Assembly: GCF_021018805.1 (NCBI RefSeq)
Contig: NC_086253.1
Span: 12,154,735 to 12,218,734 of the forward strand
Source of the DNA: Prinia subflava
Taxonomy: Eukaryota; Chordata; Aves; Passeriformes; Cisticolidae
Length of the DNA stretch: 64,000 nucleotides
Reading direction: 5' to 3'
Shown here: positions 52,233-64,000 of the stretch, in pieces
Layout of the letters: each line of letters opens with the position of its first letter
Numbering within the stretch: position 1 is the stretch's first letter
The notes under the pieces: model-generated
What the model saw: the letters and a program-made list of their open reading frames with translations, nothing else
The model's database searches: none
Told to the model about the DNA's origin: nothing
Made by a program: the position numbers and the translations under genes

Positions 52233-55200
52233 TGTATCCATCTTCAAAGACCATCTTATTTCCCCTCCTTTTGACTTCAAGGAAGTTCATGAAAGATTGA
52301 AGAAACCGGTGAGAGAACTGTATATGTGGAATTTAGTGAGTCTTTGATATAGCCCATAGCAGTTGGCAGCTAGTGAGAGCTTTCACCTCTTAAATTCTAT
52401 CATGGGGCTTGAATGCTCATGAAGAATACAGTAGGAATAAATAGCCTATCTTCATCTTGAAATGAGGCTAAAATTAAAATGCCCTGCAGTTCAGCACTGG
52501 AGAGGTGTAACACAATAGTTATTAGCTATGTAACTAGTAAAAGAATAAGGATTATACCACCTGAAGAAGACTCTGAGAAATCTCAGTAGTAATGAACAAA
52601 TCTAGATTACTGTATAGCCAGTGTTAGATAAAATGACAGGAATTATATATATATACACATCAAAAGGGGAGATTCTGAGTTGCTCACCTGGATTAGTGAC
52701 CATAAATAACCTTCCAGAGGTCACACTTTTGTGTCCTTTGTTAGATTAAATAATTGTAAAAAAAGGACTGAAAACCATATGATGATGCCACTTGATCTAA
52801 AGCTTGAAATTCAGTACAATCTCAAGAAAAAGTTTCACGTGATATGATCAATCAGGACTTCATATCTTTTTGTCTCTGTTTTTACTGACTGGACTTGAAA
52901 CATCCATCTACAAATTAAAGGAGTATCTCTGGTGACTTCAACCATGAATTTCCCAGTTTGCTCAAGAAAAAATTGATGGCTGGTTCATAAGCTACCACTT
53001 CACATTGATACTAATTAATTTTAAGTAGGTAAATGAACAAATTTACATGTGAATCACTAAAAACTCATTGGCTGACAGTGAAGACAATCCATGCCCTTGA
53101 AGAACACTAAGGGTTTTTTCCTCAAAGGTAGTTTCAACATATCCACAGAGAAATTAAATTAGATGGATTTTGCATTCTCATAAGGGTGCAAAAGAAGCAG
53201 GATTCAGACAAAGGCCCTTGAGGTCAGCAGAAGGATTACACTGGTTTCAGTCGACATTGTTTCCACTTTAATTGACATTTTCTAGTCCGTTTTTCTCTTT
53301 AGTGCTAACAACCCAACTGTTGTGTAAGATAAACCTTAAAATACTGAGTTAAAGCTTTTTCTTAATCATGCAGTTTGTATCTAATGATAATATTTTTTTC
53401 CTTATATAGGAATAGGCAGTAAGATTAATACTAGGTGCATAGCAGTTCTCAACAACCATAAAAAGGGCAAGGAGTTGGGAAACATAAGCTTCAGCTATGG
53501 ATTATTTGAATTCACATGAGACATCACTGGATCAGAGCACTGAATTGAACCATATAATGTATGATAAATGGTTTTCTTCTGGTTATGGAAAGAAATGTAA
53601 ACAAATTCTGATTTTCACAGAGAGGGACCTTATTTCCTTCCTATTTATTATTACACTCACAAATAATACAAATGTCCACGGCATGCACTTATAAAAGAAA
53701 TGACTGCATAGATATTGAGGTTTTCTTTACTGAATTTATTGACACTTTGGATAAAGGAAAAGCTAGTATATATTAGCTACTGTACAGCCAAGGGATTAAT
53801 TTTTCCAAACATATTTTGCTTCTGTGAGGGCAGCACAGAAATGAGATGTCTTCCAGAGCTGAACTGTGCAGGGCACAAACCAGGAGGACTTAACAAACAG
53901 CCTTAATGAAGTGTGATGCATCTTTTCTTCCTTTCATCAACACCACATCACTCATTTATCTTTTTATTTTTCTGTTCCTGACCAACATTGTTACTAGTTT
54001 CCAGACCTGCTCAATGGTTTTAAAAAAAGATTGTAGTAAGAAAAAGTAGGAGTTTTTTACTGTTATTTACTATTAAATGAATGGGAATTAAGGACTTTGA
54101 CAGCTCCAGACCTCTGATTGCCTGTTCACATACCACTCACTTAGATCTCAGCAGCAATTGCTGCCACTTACTGTCCTTTCATTAAAAGATCTTCAGAGCC
54201 TTCTTTTCTTGCTCAAATGGATGTTGTGACATTATATGATCCTGTGCATCACTGTAATATGGAAATTTAAACAGTTCAGTAAAACTGAAAATAAGCTGAG
54301 AAGATGAGGTATTCGATTATTCTGTTTTTCTCTACAATTCCAACTCCTGGGCTTTAATGCTGAAATGAAAAATCCATAACAACTTCCAAGTACTTGTCTG
54401 GTAGCAAGCACTCATATGCTCCTAATCAAACTCCCATCATCCAGTCCATTATCACATTTTGGAGCCTTTTCTTTCTGGGACAACCTGTGTGGCATTTTCT
54501 AGTCTGTAAGAAAGATATAACTGCTTTAATAACTTTGACAAGTGAAAAAGCTCTCACTCATGAAGGCCTCTGAGGCCCTACCACTCCCTATGTACATTTA
54601 AAGAATATCTGGCCCCTGGCTCAAAGGCTTGGGATTGCAGTTCCATTTATATACAAACAAGGGTCTGTGATGCTGAGCTGTGTGGTGCCTGGAGTTCCTT
54701 TCTTGTTTAGCACTATTTTTTATTATGTGTCCATGACAATTCTGGATTTTCTTAACACTTGTACTAGCCAATTTTATATAGCTCTGAAAATAAAGCTGTC
54801 AAAGAGGATATCAAAACATGTTTATTTACAAATGCCTTTACTGGAACAAGCTTGTTATTTTCCTATTTTATCCCCATGTGGAAATACACAAATATGAAAC
54901 ATCTTCAATTCTTTCCTTGTAGCAATAGGTGGCAGTAATGATATCTACATTTGTCTGGAAGGCCAGTGGGCTTTGGAAACACTGTATTTGTCAGTTTTAA
55001 CTTGCATAAATAGTTGTAGTAGATACTGTTATCCCAAGCTGAAGAAAATAAAGGAAAAATAAAAGAAAATTTGCCTTTTTAAAATAAAGGAATCTTATAG
55101 CTAACCTTTCAAATTTCTGGGCATAAATATCTAGATAACAGTCTTCTTTGGCTACATTCAACTTCAGAATTTACACAGATGTCAAATCAAAATAAAAATA

Positions 55201-58200
55201 TTAAACACAGACTATTTCATTATGTTGTTCTTATTGAATAACCAAAATTGCTTTACCGCAGAGGTAATTATATAATGCAATAGCAAGAAAAATATGCAAA
55301 GGTTCTTAAATGTTGTAAAAGCTAGAAAGATTTGCCCAAAGGAGTCTGTGAATCTGTACTTTGTCTCCTCTGTGCTGCACTGAATGATATCTCAGAGAAC
55401 GGGACTGCAAAGTACCACTGCAGCCTTTTAAGCTGAGCTTTCACATAACAAAGCCCAGGCTATATCATCAAGGATTTGTCTTTCTGACACAATGGTTCTT
55501 TTCCAACCAAACATTTACAAGCACAAGCAACTTGCAGGCAAACTAATGGTTAGGTTTCATTTTGCCCGAAGGATTTACAGTAACTACAAATGTGACACTT
55601 CCTTTGTTAGAACAGTTTTCTAGAGTTAACATTACACAGGTACAGGGCTTGGAATTCCATGTAGAGCTGAAGGGAACCTGGGACAACTGTCAACACTGAT
55701 GATGCCAAACATCACTGCATTTCAAATAAAAAGCTTCTTCAGCCAAATGTTTCTTCAGGTTGTGTGGAGGAGTCGTGCAAAATCACCACAGAGCAGTAAT
55801 GTTTGATAATCTCACAGCTGATGACTCTAACCTTTTCTGTGTTGTAGAGTCAAGTATTGCTGAGACCTTCTGTGTGTACAAGCACAAGGGTCAAACCACT
55901 CCACGTGAATCAGCTTTCAAGAGCAGGTGACACCTCTGATAACCATGGGAAGGGCACAACTCATTAGGCATGAACTGGAGTGTGGCATTTGGAAAGAATT
56001 ATCTGATACAGCAGGAAAGTGTATGCATTGCAATGGTGATGCTTCCTTCCATGAGCTTGTGTAGAGAGCTTTTGACTAGAAATAAGGGAGAATGTACTTG
56101 GTGTGTACTCTGCCAGCAATTGCAAGACTATCATTCTCCTTCCAGTAGAAGGCACAGGCCCTCTTCCAATTTTCTCGGGCAGAAATCCATGTGTGAAACT
56201 GAATGAGAGAAGAAATTGATGACATTTGCCCTCTGCCTAAAGACAAATCAGGAGAGCATTGTTACTGATAAGCGCATTTGGCTTCATCTGTTGTAAAATC
56301 CAGCATCGTAAGTGTGGTGTTTTGTAATGACTGAAATTCATATAGCTGCTCCTTTGTTCTTCTCTGCATGAAATATGGAATAGATCCATTCAGATGTATT
56401 GCATCCCCAAGAGTTTGCTCAGCTTATCAGGCAAATTCAAAAAGAAAATTAACAAAATTCCAAGCACACAGGTGTCCTCGTCAGCCACTGTTCATACTGT
56501 GTAATTACTGTATAATATCCCTAATATTTACCTTAAACCCTCTACCAACTTCTATACCTAAAAGTTCATGTGCCACCTGCTAGAATAACAGAATCCACAA
56601 TAATATTATCACATTATTTACCAGCTGTTTCCTTCATCCATACCACAGTGCAACGAATTACAGTCAACATGGCTGGCAACTAAAGTGTGGTTCAGCACTG
56701 TGCTCCTCATGTGCAGGGCAGAGAAAGAAACAGCAGCTTCTAAAGGTTTCAGGCTTTCAGCAAGTGCCCTGGCTCAGTGCAGCAGTGAAACCTCCCAATA
56801 AGCACATTTTCTGCTGATCTGAGTTTCAGCAGCACGATGCAGCAGGGAGCAGGGCAGCAGAGCAGCAATCAGGAAACAACCACGCCAGGCTGTTGTTCAC
56901 TCTGATCTGAAGCCCAAAATGACCCTCAGTGCTGCCAGCATCTCCTGCTGGCTTGTGCTTATGACATAGGTACGAGTATTTGGCCCTTTATTCCTCAAAC
57001 TGACCACCTTGCATCCCATAATATACACAACCAGGACATATCACCAAGAGGATATTGAATGTGTTCCACAAACAAATGAACTTTGATGTTCTTCATATGC
57101 TTCCCCTTCATTAAATGAATTAAATTCATTTTATGAATTTAATGTATGCAAAAGTTTGCTGTGGTAGACCAGGAAAGGAGGTGCAGTCTATTCTAGAAAA
57201 AAAATTATTATATTTCATAAATTATTAAAAACTGACCTGCTTCTACCTGAAATGTCAGTAGCATGTCCCATAACACTTTTCCATGTTGAGCTTCACATAC
57301 CTTAGTAATAGGCTACTGGTAAGAATAATTTTGTATGCTTTTAAGATGGAATATTTGCAAAGAAACTAACAGAGCAATAAATATGTGTATTACTGCATAT
57401 TGCTGTTTAGAATAGACGAGACATGACAGGCAACACTTGACCTAAACCCAGCTCCTAGTTAGTACACCACCCTTCTGAGAAGTTTCACAATTCCAGATGT
57501 CAACAACTTGTTGCTTGTTGCCTGAAATCAAACAGCCAAGTATTCTCACTCCTCTTGAAGAATCTGGATGAGGAATCAGGTATTAACAATCCTGTTTGAG
57601 CCCACAGACTGTAGTGCCAGCATCCTTATTAACTGGATTACTAGGCAAGAATACAGTAGGATTGAAGGTGAATTTAGACTCTGTGCAGAGAACCTGCTGT
57701 TACAGTAACTACTTGCACTGAAATGATTATAAGGATTATTGTTATTTATTCAAGTGAAAATAGATATGGGATTCTGATCTCAGATTAAAACGCTTGGATT
57801 AGGTCCTGTTGTGAATTAGGCATCCACATACCCATTTATTGCCATTAGATGTATAAACATCACATTTATTGGAGTGCAGAAGCAATGTGCAGTTGGTCAA
57901 TCCAACGTGACCAACTATTTTTAGATGAATTGAAAGCTTTATAAATTCTTTTAGCTTTATGGATTTGTTGGCTAGGTTGGCTTGTTTCGACAGACAACTC
58001 AAAAAGTATTGACTCCATTTAAGTCTTGGTGAACTGTGGACTAAGTTTTTAAAAACATAAAAATCTTGCATGCTGTGTGAAATTATGAAAACAACTGGGA
58101 ATGTTCTCAAGTCAAATTATTGCAAGGTGTTATCACAGAAGTGCAGGCAGGTGTTTAAGCCTCTTGCAGGAGTCACACTTCAGGCTCTCATTGTCTTGTT

Positions 58201-61200
58201 TGACGTCATCTCACACCACGAACAACGCAATCCTTCATACATGATTAATTATGCTGTATTGAGAACACCTTGCACACTTAAGAGTTTTTTTAGTTGCTAC
58301 CATAAGAAACAAAATCCTTCTCATTTGCAGCATGAACCTTCTGAAGCTCTGTACTGTCTTAGAAGGCCAGTAGAAGCTTAGAGGCTTAGAGGGAGATGTC
58401 TGTGGAGAAGCCCAGGGGTTCCTTGCTTCCCTCCAAGGCAGGTGGACTTCGCAAGAGCAGCTGTTTGTGGCATGCAGGGAACCTGGCAATACCACATAGT
58501 GGTACAACTTTTTGTTGCTTGTGTACAACTGGAGCCACATTTCACCTTGGGGAGTTAACATCTTGTCTCGTGTCACTTGTCACCAAGTGTTTCATAGGAG
58601 GGAACAGCAGGCAATGACCAGCCCCACTAACTGAAGGGTTACAGTGGTCTGATGTATAGGTTCAAAAATACAGACAACTGAGGCTTAATAATTCCATTTC
58701 TCAGCTGTAGATCTCATATGCTATTCCTTTTTGACACTGTGTCTTCCAAAAGCAAATATTAAACAATAATGATGGGATAAAAGACTGTTTGCTGGAAATG
58801 TACTTCCCTAAGTTACATGCTCATAATTCATAGTTTCAGCACTAGAGGTACTCTGGGACTCAGGGAAATAAGCTGGTACTTTAATTAGTGTTAACTCTCT
58901 TCACATTTGTAAGTGCATGTGTTTGCATTGGGGTGCATCTGTAAAACATTTCTGTGGCTTAGGAGATTTGCAGAAGACAGTTGAAGGAGCACCACCAGGG
59001 GAAAATTCTGCAGCATCTCAAATTAAGAGGCAAGTTGTGACTCTCTGTGGATTTTAAAGGCAGAACTCTAGATATCTAATACATTTAATTAGCATAAAAG
59101 TTGAGAAATGCAGCATCCTGGCAATAGGTTTTCCACTCAGCAAGTCTTGTTAAGTGACCATATTAGTAATTGTTACTGATTATTGACAATATGTCAATTA
59201 TTTTTTATTGGATTTCATTCAAAATAGACCTCTGACACTCATTGAGTAGTCCTGTTGGTCTGAGATTTTTAATGAAGATCATATCTTAATTATTGTAGCA
59301 GCTTGGGGGAGAAACATGGGAAGTACAAAACTGCATTTCCCCACATCCTCACCTTTTCTAGACATATGCAGAGAAATTAATCTTTATGTCCATGTATTAA
59401 CTTTTATCTGCAGAGCTCTGAGCAGAGGTTTTCACAGCTGGTAAATAAAGCTGTTTGACCCCTACAATGACAAAGACATACCCAAAACCACTCAGTCTTC
59501 AGTAAATCTTATCCCACTGACTGGGAATTCACATACTGCCACCAAACCCCTATTTCCTCTGTTACTGCACCCTTATGTTCACACTCTCTGCTCACTCCTA
59601 ACTTTGGCTTTTAGAGTCTGACTCTTTCCACAGCAGTTTTCTCTTGCCCATTCCTACACCACTCTCTGCACTCCCTGGTCTTTTCCTCAGCCATCCTAGT
59701 CCCCCTCTGGACATCTCTGCCCCACTTGATGCAGGTAAATGATGTCCTTGTTTTGGTACCCTCAAAATCCATCTATCTTACCATCAATTTCTCTTCTATT
59801 GCTACTGTCTGTCCAAGGAGAGGATCCCCAAAATATTTGCAATCTAAACTCAGCCTGATAGCACAGTAAAGACAGTATCTGAGTATAGAAAGAGGGCCCA
59901 CAGTCTTATCATATAATCCTCACATTTATCTTCAAATGTATCTGTCCATAATTAAAACCCCAAACCTAAAAAAAAAGTGACATGTACACTAAGACTATCA
60001 CTGAAATAAAATTTGAGACTATAATGTGATTAGACACAGAATAGTCACTCTGAAAGACCAGAAAAGAGAGATGCTCTGGTTTTCTATTGTGCTTTTCTTA
60101 GGCTAGAAAGGAACTCCTCTGCATTCAGAACACTACAAAAGTTTCACATTTATAACAAAATGAAGAGATAAATGTCTGAATTAAAATGGGTAGCCACTGG
60201 ATAGAGGCTATTTCTCAATATTATTAGTCAGACTGTAGAGATGATTTTGATCATCACTATAAAGAATGACCCAATTAATCTGAACACAATTTAATACATT
60301 TTCTTCTATTGAATGTGCACTGCCTACTAAGTGCTGTTCCCACCTTGCAGGGTCCCAGTTTGGCATAGTATTTTAATATCTTTCCCTGCTGACAGTACTT
60401 CTTCGTGTGGAAGAGCACCACAGCTGCTGAATTGCAGGTTTTCCTTGTCTCCTCTGCTGCAGGAAAGCACGATTATCCACACTGCATTATCCTGGGAAAT
60501 TCCCCTGGGATAAATGTAAGCTGTGTATGCACGTGTTGGGAGAAGCAGAGGCTCATCAGTAGCACTGTCTGTCACACAACATCAAAGCTTTGAGCTGCTG
60601 TGCTTTGTCCTCTCTATAAACCCATCCAGGGGAGTTGGGACAGGATTTTACAGAGAATATAGGAACGTTTGAAAATAACCTTGAGGGAGTGTCCTGAGGA
60701 GCATCCAAGGAGGGGTAGAGAGAAGAAATGCAAGGGAAAAAAATTGAAAAGGCAACTTCAGCATAACAAAACTGATTTGTATCTTAACTGCAGTCCCTGC
60801 TCACAGGATAACTTATTTTGAAAGAAGAAACTGTCAGATGACCACAATTACAACTCACACTCTTCTCATCTCTCAGTATATCTGTGAAGTCAAAAGTTGC
60901 ACAAAGGAGACCACTTCTCACCTAAAATATTAAAGGTGTACTGAAAGCTTCTGAACGCATTTCCAAGGCATGAAGGAAGCTCAAATTGCAATACCCATTA
61001 ATGAAATATCTTCTGCCATACCATGAACAGTTCACTCAACACCTGAGATTCAGAAGGCTATTGCAGGCATGAAGAAATCAAGTAAAAGTGCACATTTTTC
61101 TTAAGTCTTTTTTTATTTTGCCATATACTAGAAAAGCTTACATTGTAAGGAAATCTCCAAGGAAATGATAGACTAATTTATGTTTGTGTTGCTCATCCAA

Positions 61201-62261
61201 GCTGAAAAGTATGTTGCCACCACTGAAGCAGAAATAGGAGAAAAAACCAATTGTCCATATGTTGATCTTGGTTCATAATTTGCTTAGCATGAAATTTAGA
61301 GTCTTTTTCTGTATTCCCTTTTCCATCTACATACTTTAATCAAAGATTTAAAATTTCTTTAAGTTTTAAATATCACAGTGGATACTATTATGCCTCTGTA
61401 GAAAGAGTCCCTAATCATTTTAATTACTTAGTAAAAATTATTTGCACATAGTTATTAATACTCTTGATTATTATATTCAGCATAACAGTATCAACATGCT
61501 ATTAATATGGTGGTGTTTGCTGGCATAAATCAGTTGAAAGCAGCACCCATACTAAAATCACTTGAAGCTTAAAGGAACACTAACAATTTTTAAATGGATT
61601 TCTGTGAAAGAAAGAGATCTCTGATAACTGGTCACAAAGCTGGAATTAACCAGATCAGATTTATGGGTGGAGACCTGAGGTAATTTTGAATATAAAGCTC
61701 TGCTTTAGTTCTTTCAGCATCTTCTGATTCAGTGTCTGAATGTCTAAAAATGATTCATGATTAAAATTTGAATACTGTGGAGTGGGGGAAGGAAGGAAAC
61801 AAAGGAAAGGAAACACTTAATTTTATTATCCATCAATAGGATGCTAAATTATGGAGCTGAGGGATATGTAGCATTTTAATACACATCATGAACCCTAAAG
61901 CCTGGTTTTCGTGAAAGGGTAAGTTTATGTAAAAGGTTTATTAAAGAAAACCAGGAAGGGAAAAGCAGAAACACAGACAGCTGATGGCAGCTGATTTACA
62001 TGGGGGTGAAACTAATGTTTGTGTTTGTGGTGTACACAACACAATAGTTGGTTTTCTTATTGATTGCTTCTCTGTTTAAAAACAGACACCCACAGAAGTG
62101 TAGATGTGATCTAGACACAAAGGAGTGTATGACACAAATCTAGAAGGAAGAGTTATTAATTCTTCTAGAAAGGATTTCAAACAATGCTATCTAAATCATA
62201 TTTTTTTTACACTGATTTAAAGGTTTCCCTGAATCCCCCTTCACTTCATTGTCATTTAGCT

Positions 62262-62292
62262 CAAACAAACAAACAAACAAACAAACAAACAA
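62262..62292 (+). repeat. (CAAA)n tetranucleotide repeat
   Basis: About eight tandem CAAA units ending at CAAGAGAG. Confidence 0.95.
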
Positions 62293-64000
62293 GAGAGAAA
62301 TTTCTAAAATCACAGTGCCATCACTAGGGCACTGGGGACTTATACATGTCTAGATCATATCTAAACTTGCCTGGGTGTCTGATTTTAAACAGAGAAGCAA
62401 TCAATAAGGAAACTATTGTGCTGGTGTGCCACAAACACATTTTAAAAGGCCTTGATGTTCCAATAATGAGAGAGGGAAGATGAAAGCAAGCGAGAAGAGG
62501 TGACTTCATCTACTCACTTGAAAGCTAAGGAAACACCCTGCTGGCTTCAGTGAGGGTGTCTCAGCTGTGGGGTACTGGCGGAGTGAGGGTGTGATGGGCA
62601 TCTGGTTTTTCACCTCAGTGAGGAAGGGAGAGCATGTCAGGCCCACAATAAAAATTATATCTGTGCCAGTGGCAGGAACTGGAGCACCTGATCAGACATC
62701 ATGCACCTCAGAATGCTTCTTTCCTATGTCTCTTTCCCAATACAGCCTGCTTTACTTTATTAATAGTTTATATATTTTGTATATAGAATTCTCAGTATAT
62801 TTCCACACCAGCTTCATTTATTAGCAGTATCTTATCTGGTATATCAATAACTTTTTCTGTAGCTAAACAGAAGTACAATTAATTTGTTCTTGTAGGGAGA
62901 GAATTATGTTCAGAAGTTGAAAGGCTTGTTCTCTGTGTATTTGTATCTTGTGGTATCTAATTCTTTGTTAATGCATGACTGAAATTTAAATATCCTTTGT
63001 GCCTAGAATTTGTGAATCACTTTCTTTTTCCATCTTAGCTGGCTCATAAACATTCAGTAGGTGTTCAGGGCTTTATGGTTTGCATGGTGCTTCTTTTTTG
63101 ACTGGTTTTGACATGTTTTCTGATTTACTTCTCCTATGTAGCTCATTGCTCAGTTCCTGTAATTTTCTTCAGAATAATGTGGGCTAGCACTTGTTTAAAG
63201 AACACAACACAATGCCATGGAAGAGACATGGGAACACAAACTAAGACAATGCAATGGACTTGATCTGCTATGATCTTTGATACTGTTTATGAATAGTAGT
63301 CATATTATGGTTATTTTTTCCCTAGTTCATCTGCTTCAGACCCTACTACATTTTTTCTTCATCTACACACACTTGCCAGAAAGTAAAAGGCTATTAGATG
63401 AGCAGAAAGTAAGGAACTGTGTTTCATTTTGTATGTACAGCTAAATCTCAGGTTGGCACTATTCTGCCTGTGACACCTGTGAAAAACTAGGGGTAAATTT
63501 TCCATTTCCAAGTCATTTTCAAAACTATTTACTGCTTACATACTTAATGGAAAATGTTATGAAGGGCACCCTTTTAAGCAGAGTTTGTTCTTTTGCTGTA
63601 TGTTGTCACAAGTGAGACAAGGAAGGCCCATTTTAAAGCAATGTCTAATCATTCAGATGTAGTGTCTTATTTCCAGACTGTTGAACAACTTGAAAGACTC
63701 AGCAATGAGCAAACAGGTCCAGTCCTGAACAGTGAGTAAAGTCTGTCCTGCTGGTAGCAGCAAAACAGCTTTGCCCTGCAGTGGATCATCTGGCAGAGGA
63801 AAATGCAATGCTCAATTTGCCACCATTTTCCATCAGCTTTGGCCCACCCTGCACTGCTATTGAATTACTTGGAGCTGGAATAACTCCTGGTGCTATTCTC
63901 CATTGGAAGCAGAACTTGGAGGAATGGAAAACAGACTGGTGACCACAGCAGCCACACAGCACAGACCTGCCAAGCCAGGCTCATTCCAGTCATATTGTGC

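Larger units (their letters stand above)
47483..64000 (-). other. STK32B: STK32B intron (partial), 5' side of catalytic-loop exon
   Basis: This is intronic sequence of at least 16.5 kb. I looked on the minus strand for the preceding exon, expected to encode the helix E region ending EYLQRYHIIH, and for N-lobe exons. I found none, so they should lie to the right of the window. Contents seen: a short CR1 3' tail near 52140-52230, a GC-rich patch at 50200-50780, (AT)n at 49001-49016, (CAAA)n at 62262-62292, a CT-rich stretch at 59520-59720 and a short AT-rich hairpin at 57119-57143. I see nothing recognisable in the rest. Confidence 0.85.

Noticed and set aside
57119..57143. 11-bp hairpin ATTAAATTCAT/ATGAATTTAAT
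   Set aside because: AT-only composition apart from one base pair makes such short palindromes common by chance in this intron.
47483..64000. Search for the helix E and N-lobe exons of STK32B
   Set aside because: No minus-strand match to the expected EYLQRYHIIH, GGDLRYHL or GKGSFGKV segments was seen, so no exon is called.

Overview
This is a eukaryotic, almost certainly avian, genomic window. It contains several CR1 retrotransposon remnants (one ending in the ATTCTGTG-like 3' motif typical of bird CR1), a bird-type LTR remnant, sparse short exons with GT-AG splice sites, and AT-rich introns. There is no prokaryotic-style gene packing. Most open frames in the window are short and non-conserved and I treat them as chance.

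One protein-coding gene is supported. It lies on the minus strand and I recognise it as STK32B (YANK2), an AGC-group serine/threonine kinase. Seven consecutive coding exons are visible, in transcript order: 47445-47482, 38172-38261, 26811-26914, 22206-22322, 20955-21080, 16112-16243 and 15261-15325. They splice in one uninterrupted frame (672 coding bases, 223 whole codons plus split-codon ends). They encode the kinase from the catalytic loop (RDIKPDN), through the family-typical DFN motif, activation segment, APE motif and C-lobe, into the polybasic C-terminal tail. The exons for the N-lobe should lie to the right of base 64000. The last tail exon(s) and 3' UTR should lie to the left of base 1. 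I searched by eye for both and did not find them.

Region by region: 1-15260 is the downstream intron. It holds an LTR-like remnant (7712-8067) and a 2.7-kb spacer bounded by two roughly 420-bp arms that are near-identical inverted copies (8562-8980 and 11636-12063), with an old, decayed CR1 inside the spacer. 15261-22322 carries four clustered exons and one CR1 with reverse transcriptase remnants (about 16755-17975). 22323-38171 holds exon 26811-26914, two pentanucleotide microsatellites and a perfect 14-bp hairpin. 38172-47482 holds two exons, an internally deleted CR1 (38560-39031), a (TATAAA)n array and a decayed CR1. 47483-64000 is intron with a short CR1 tail, a GC-rich patch and simple repeats, but no exon I can recognise.

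The strongest candidate for something unusual is the long, highly similar inverted repeat in the 3' intron. It is far better preserved than the CR1 between its arms, and both arms would be transcribed in one pre-mRNA.
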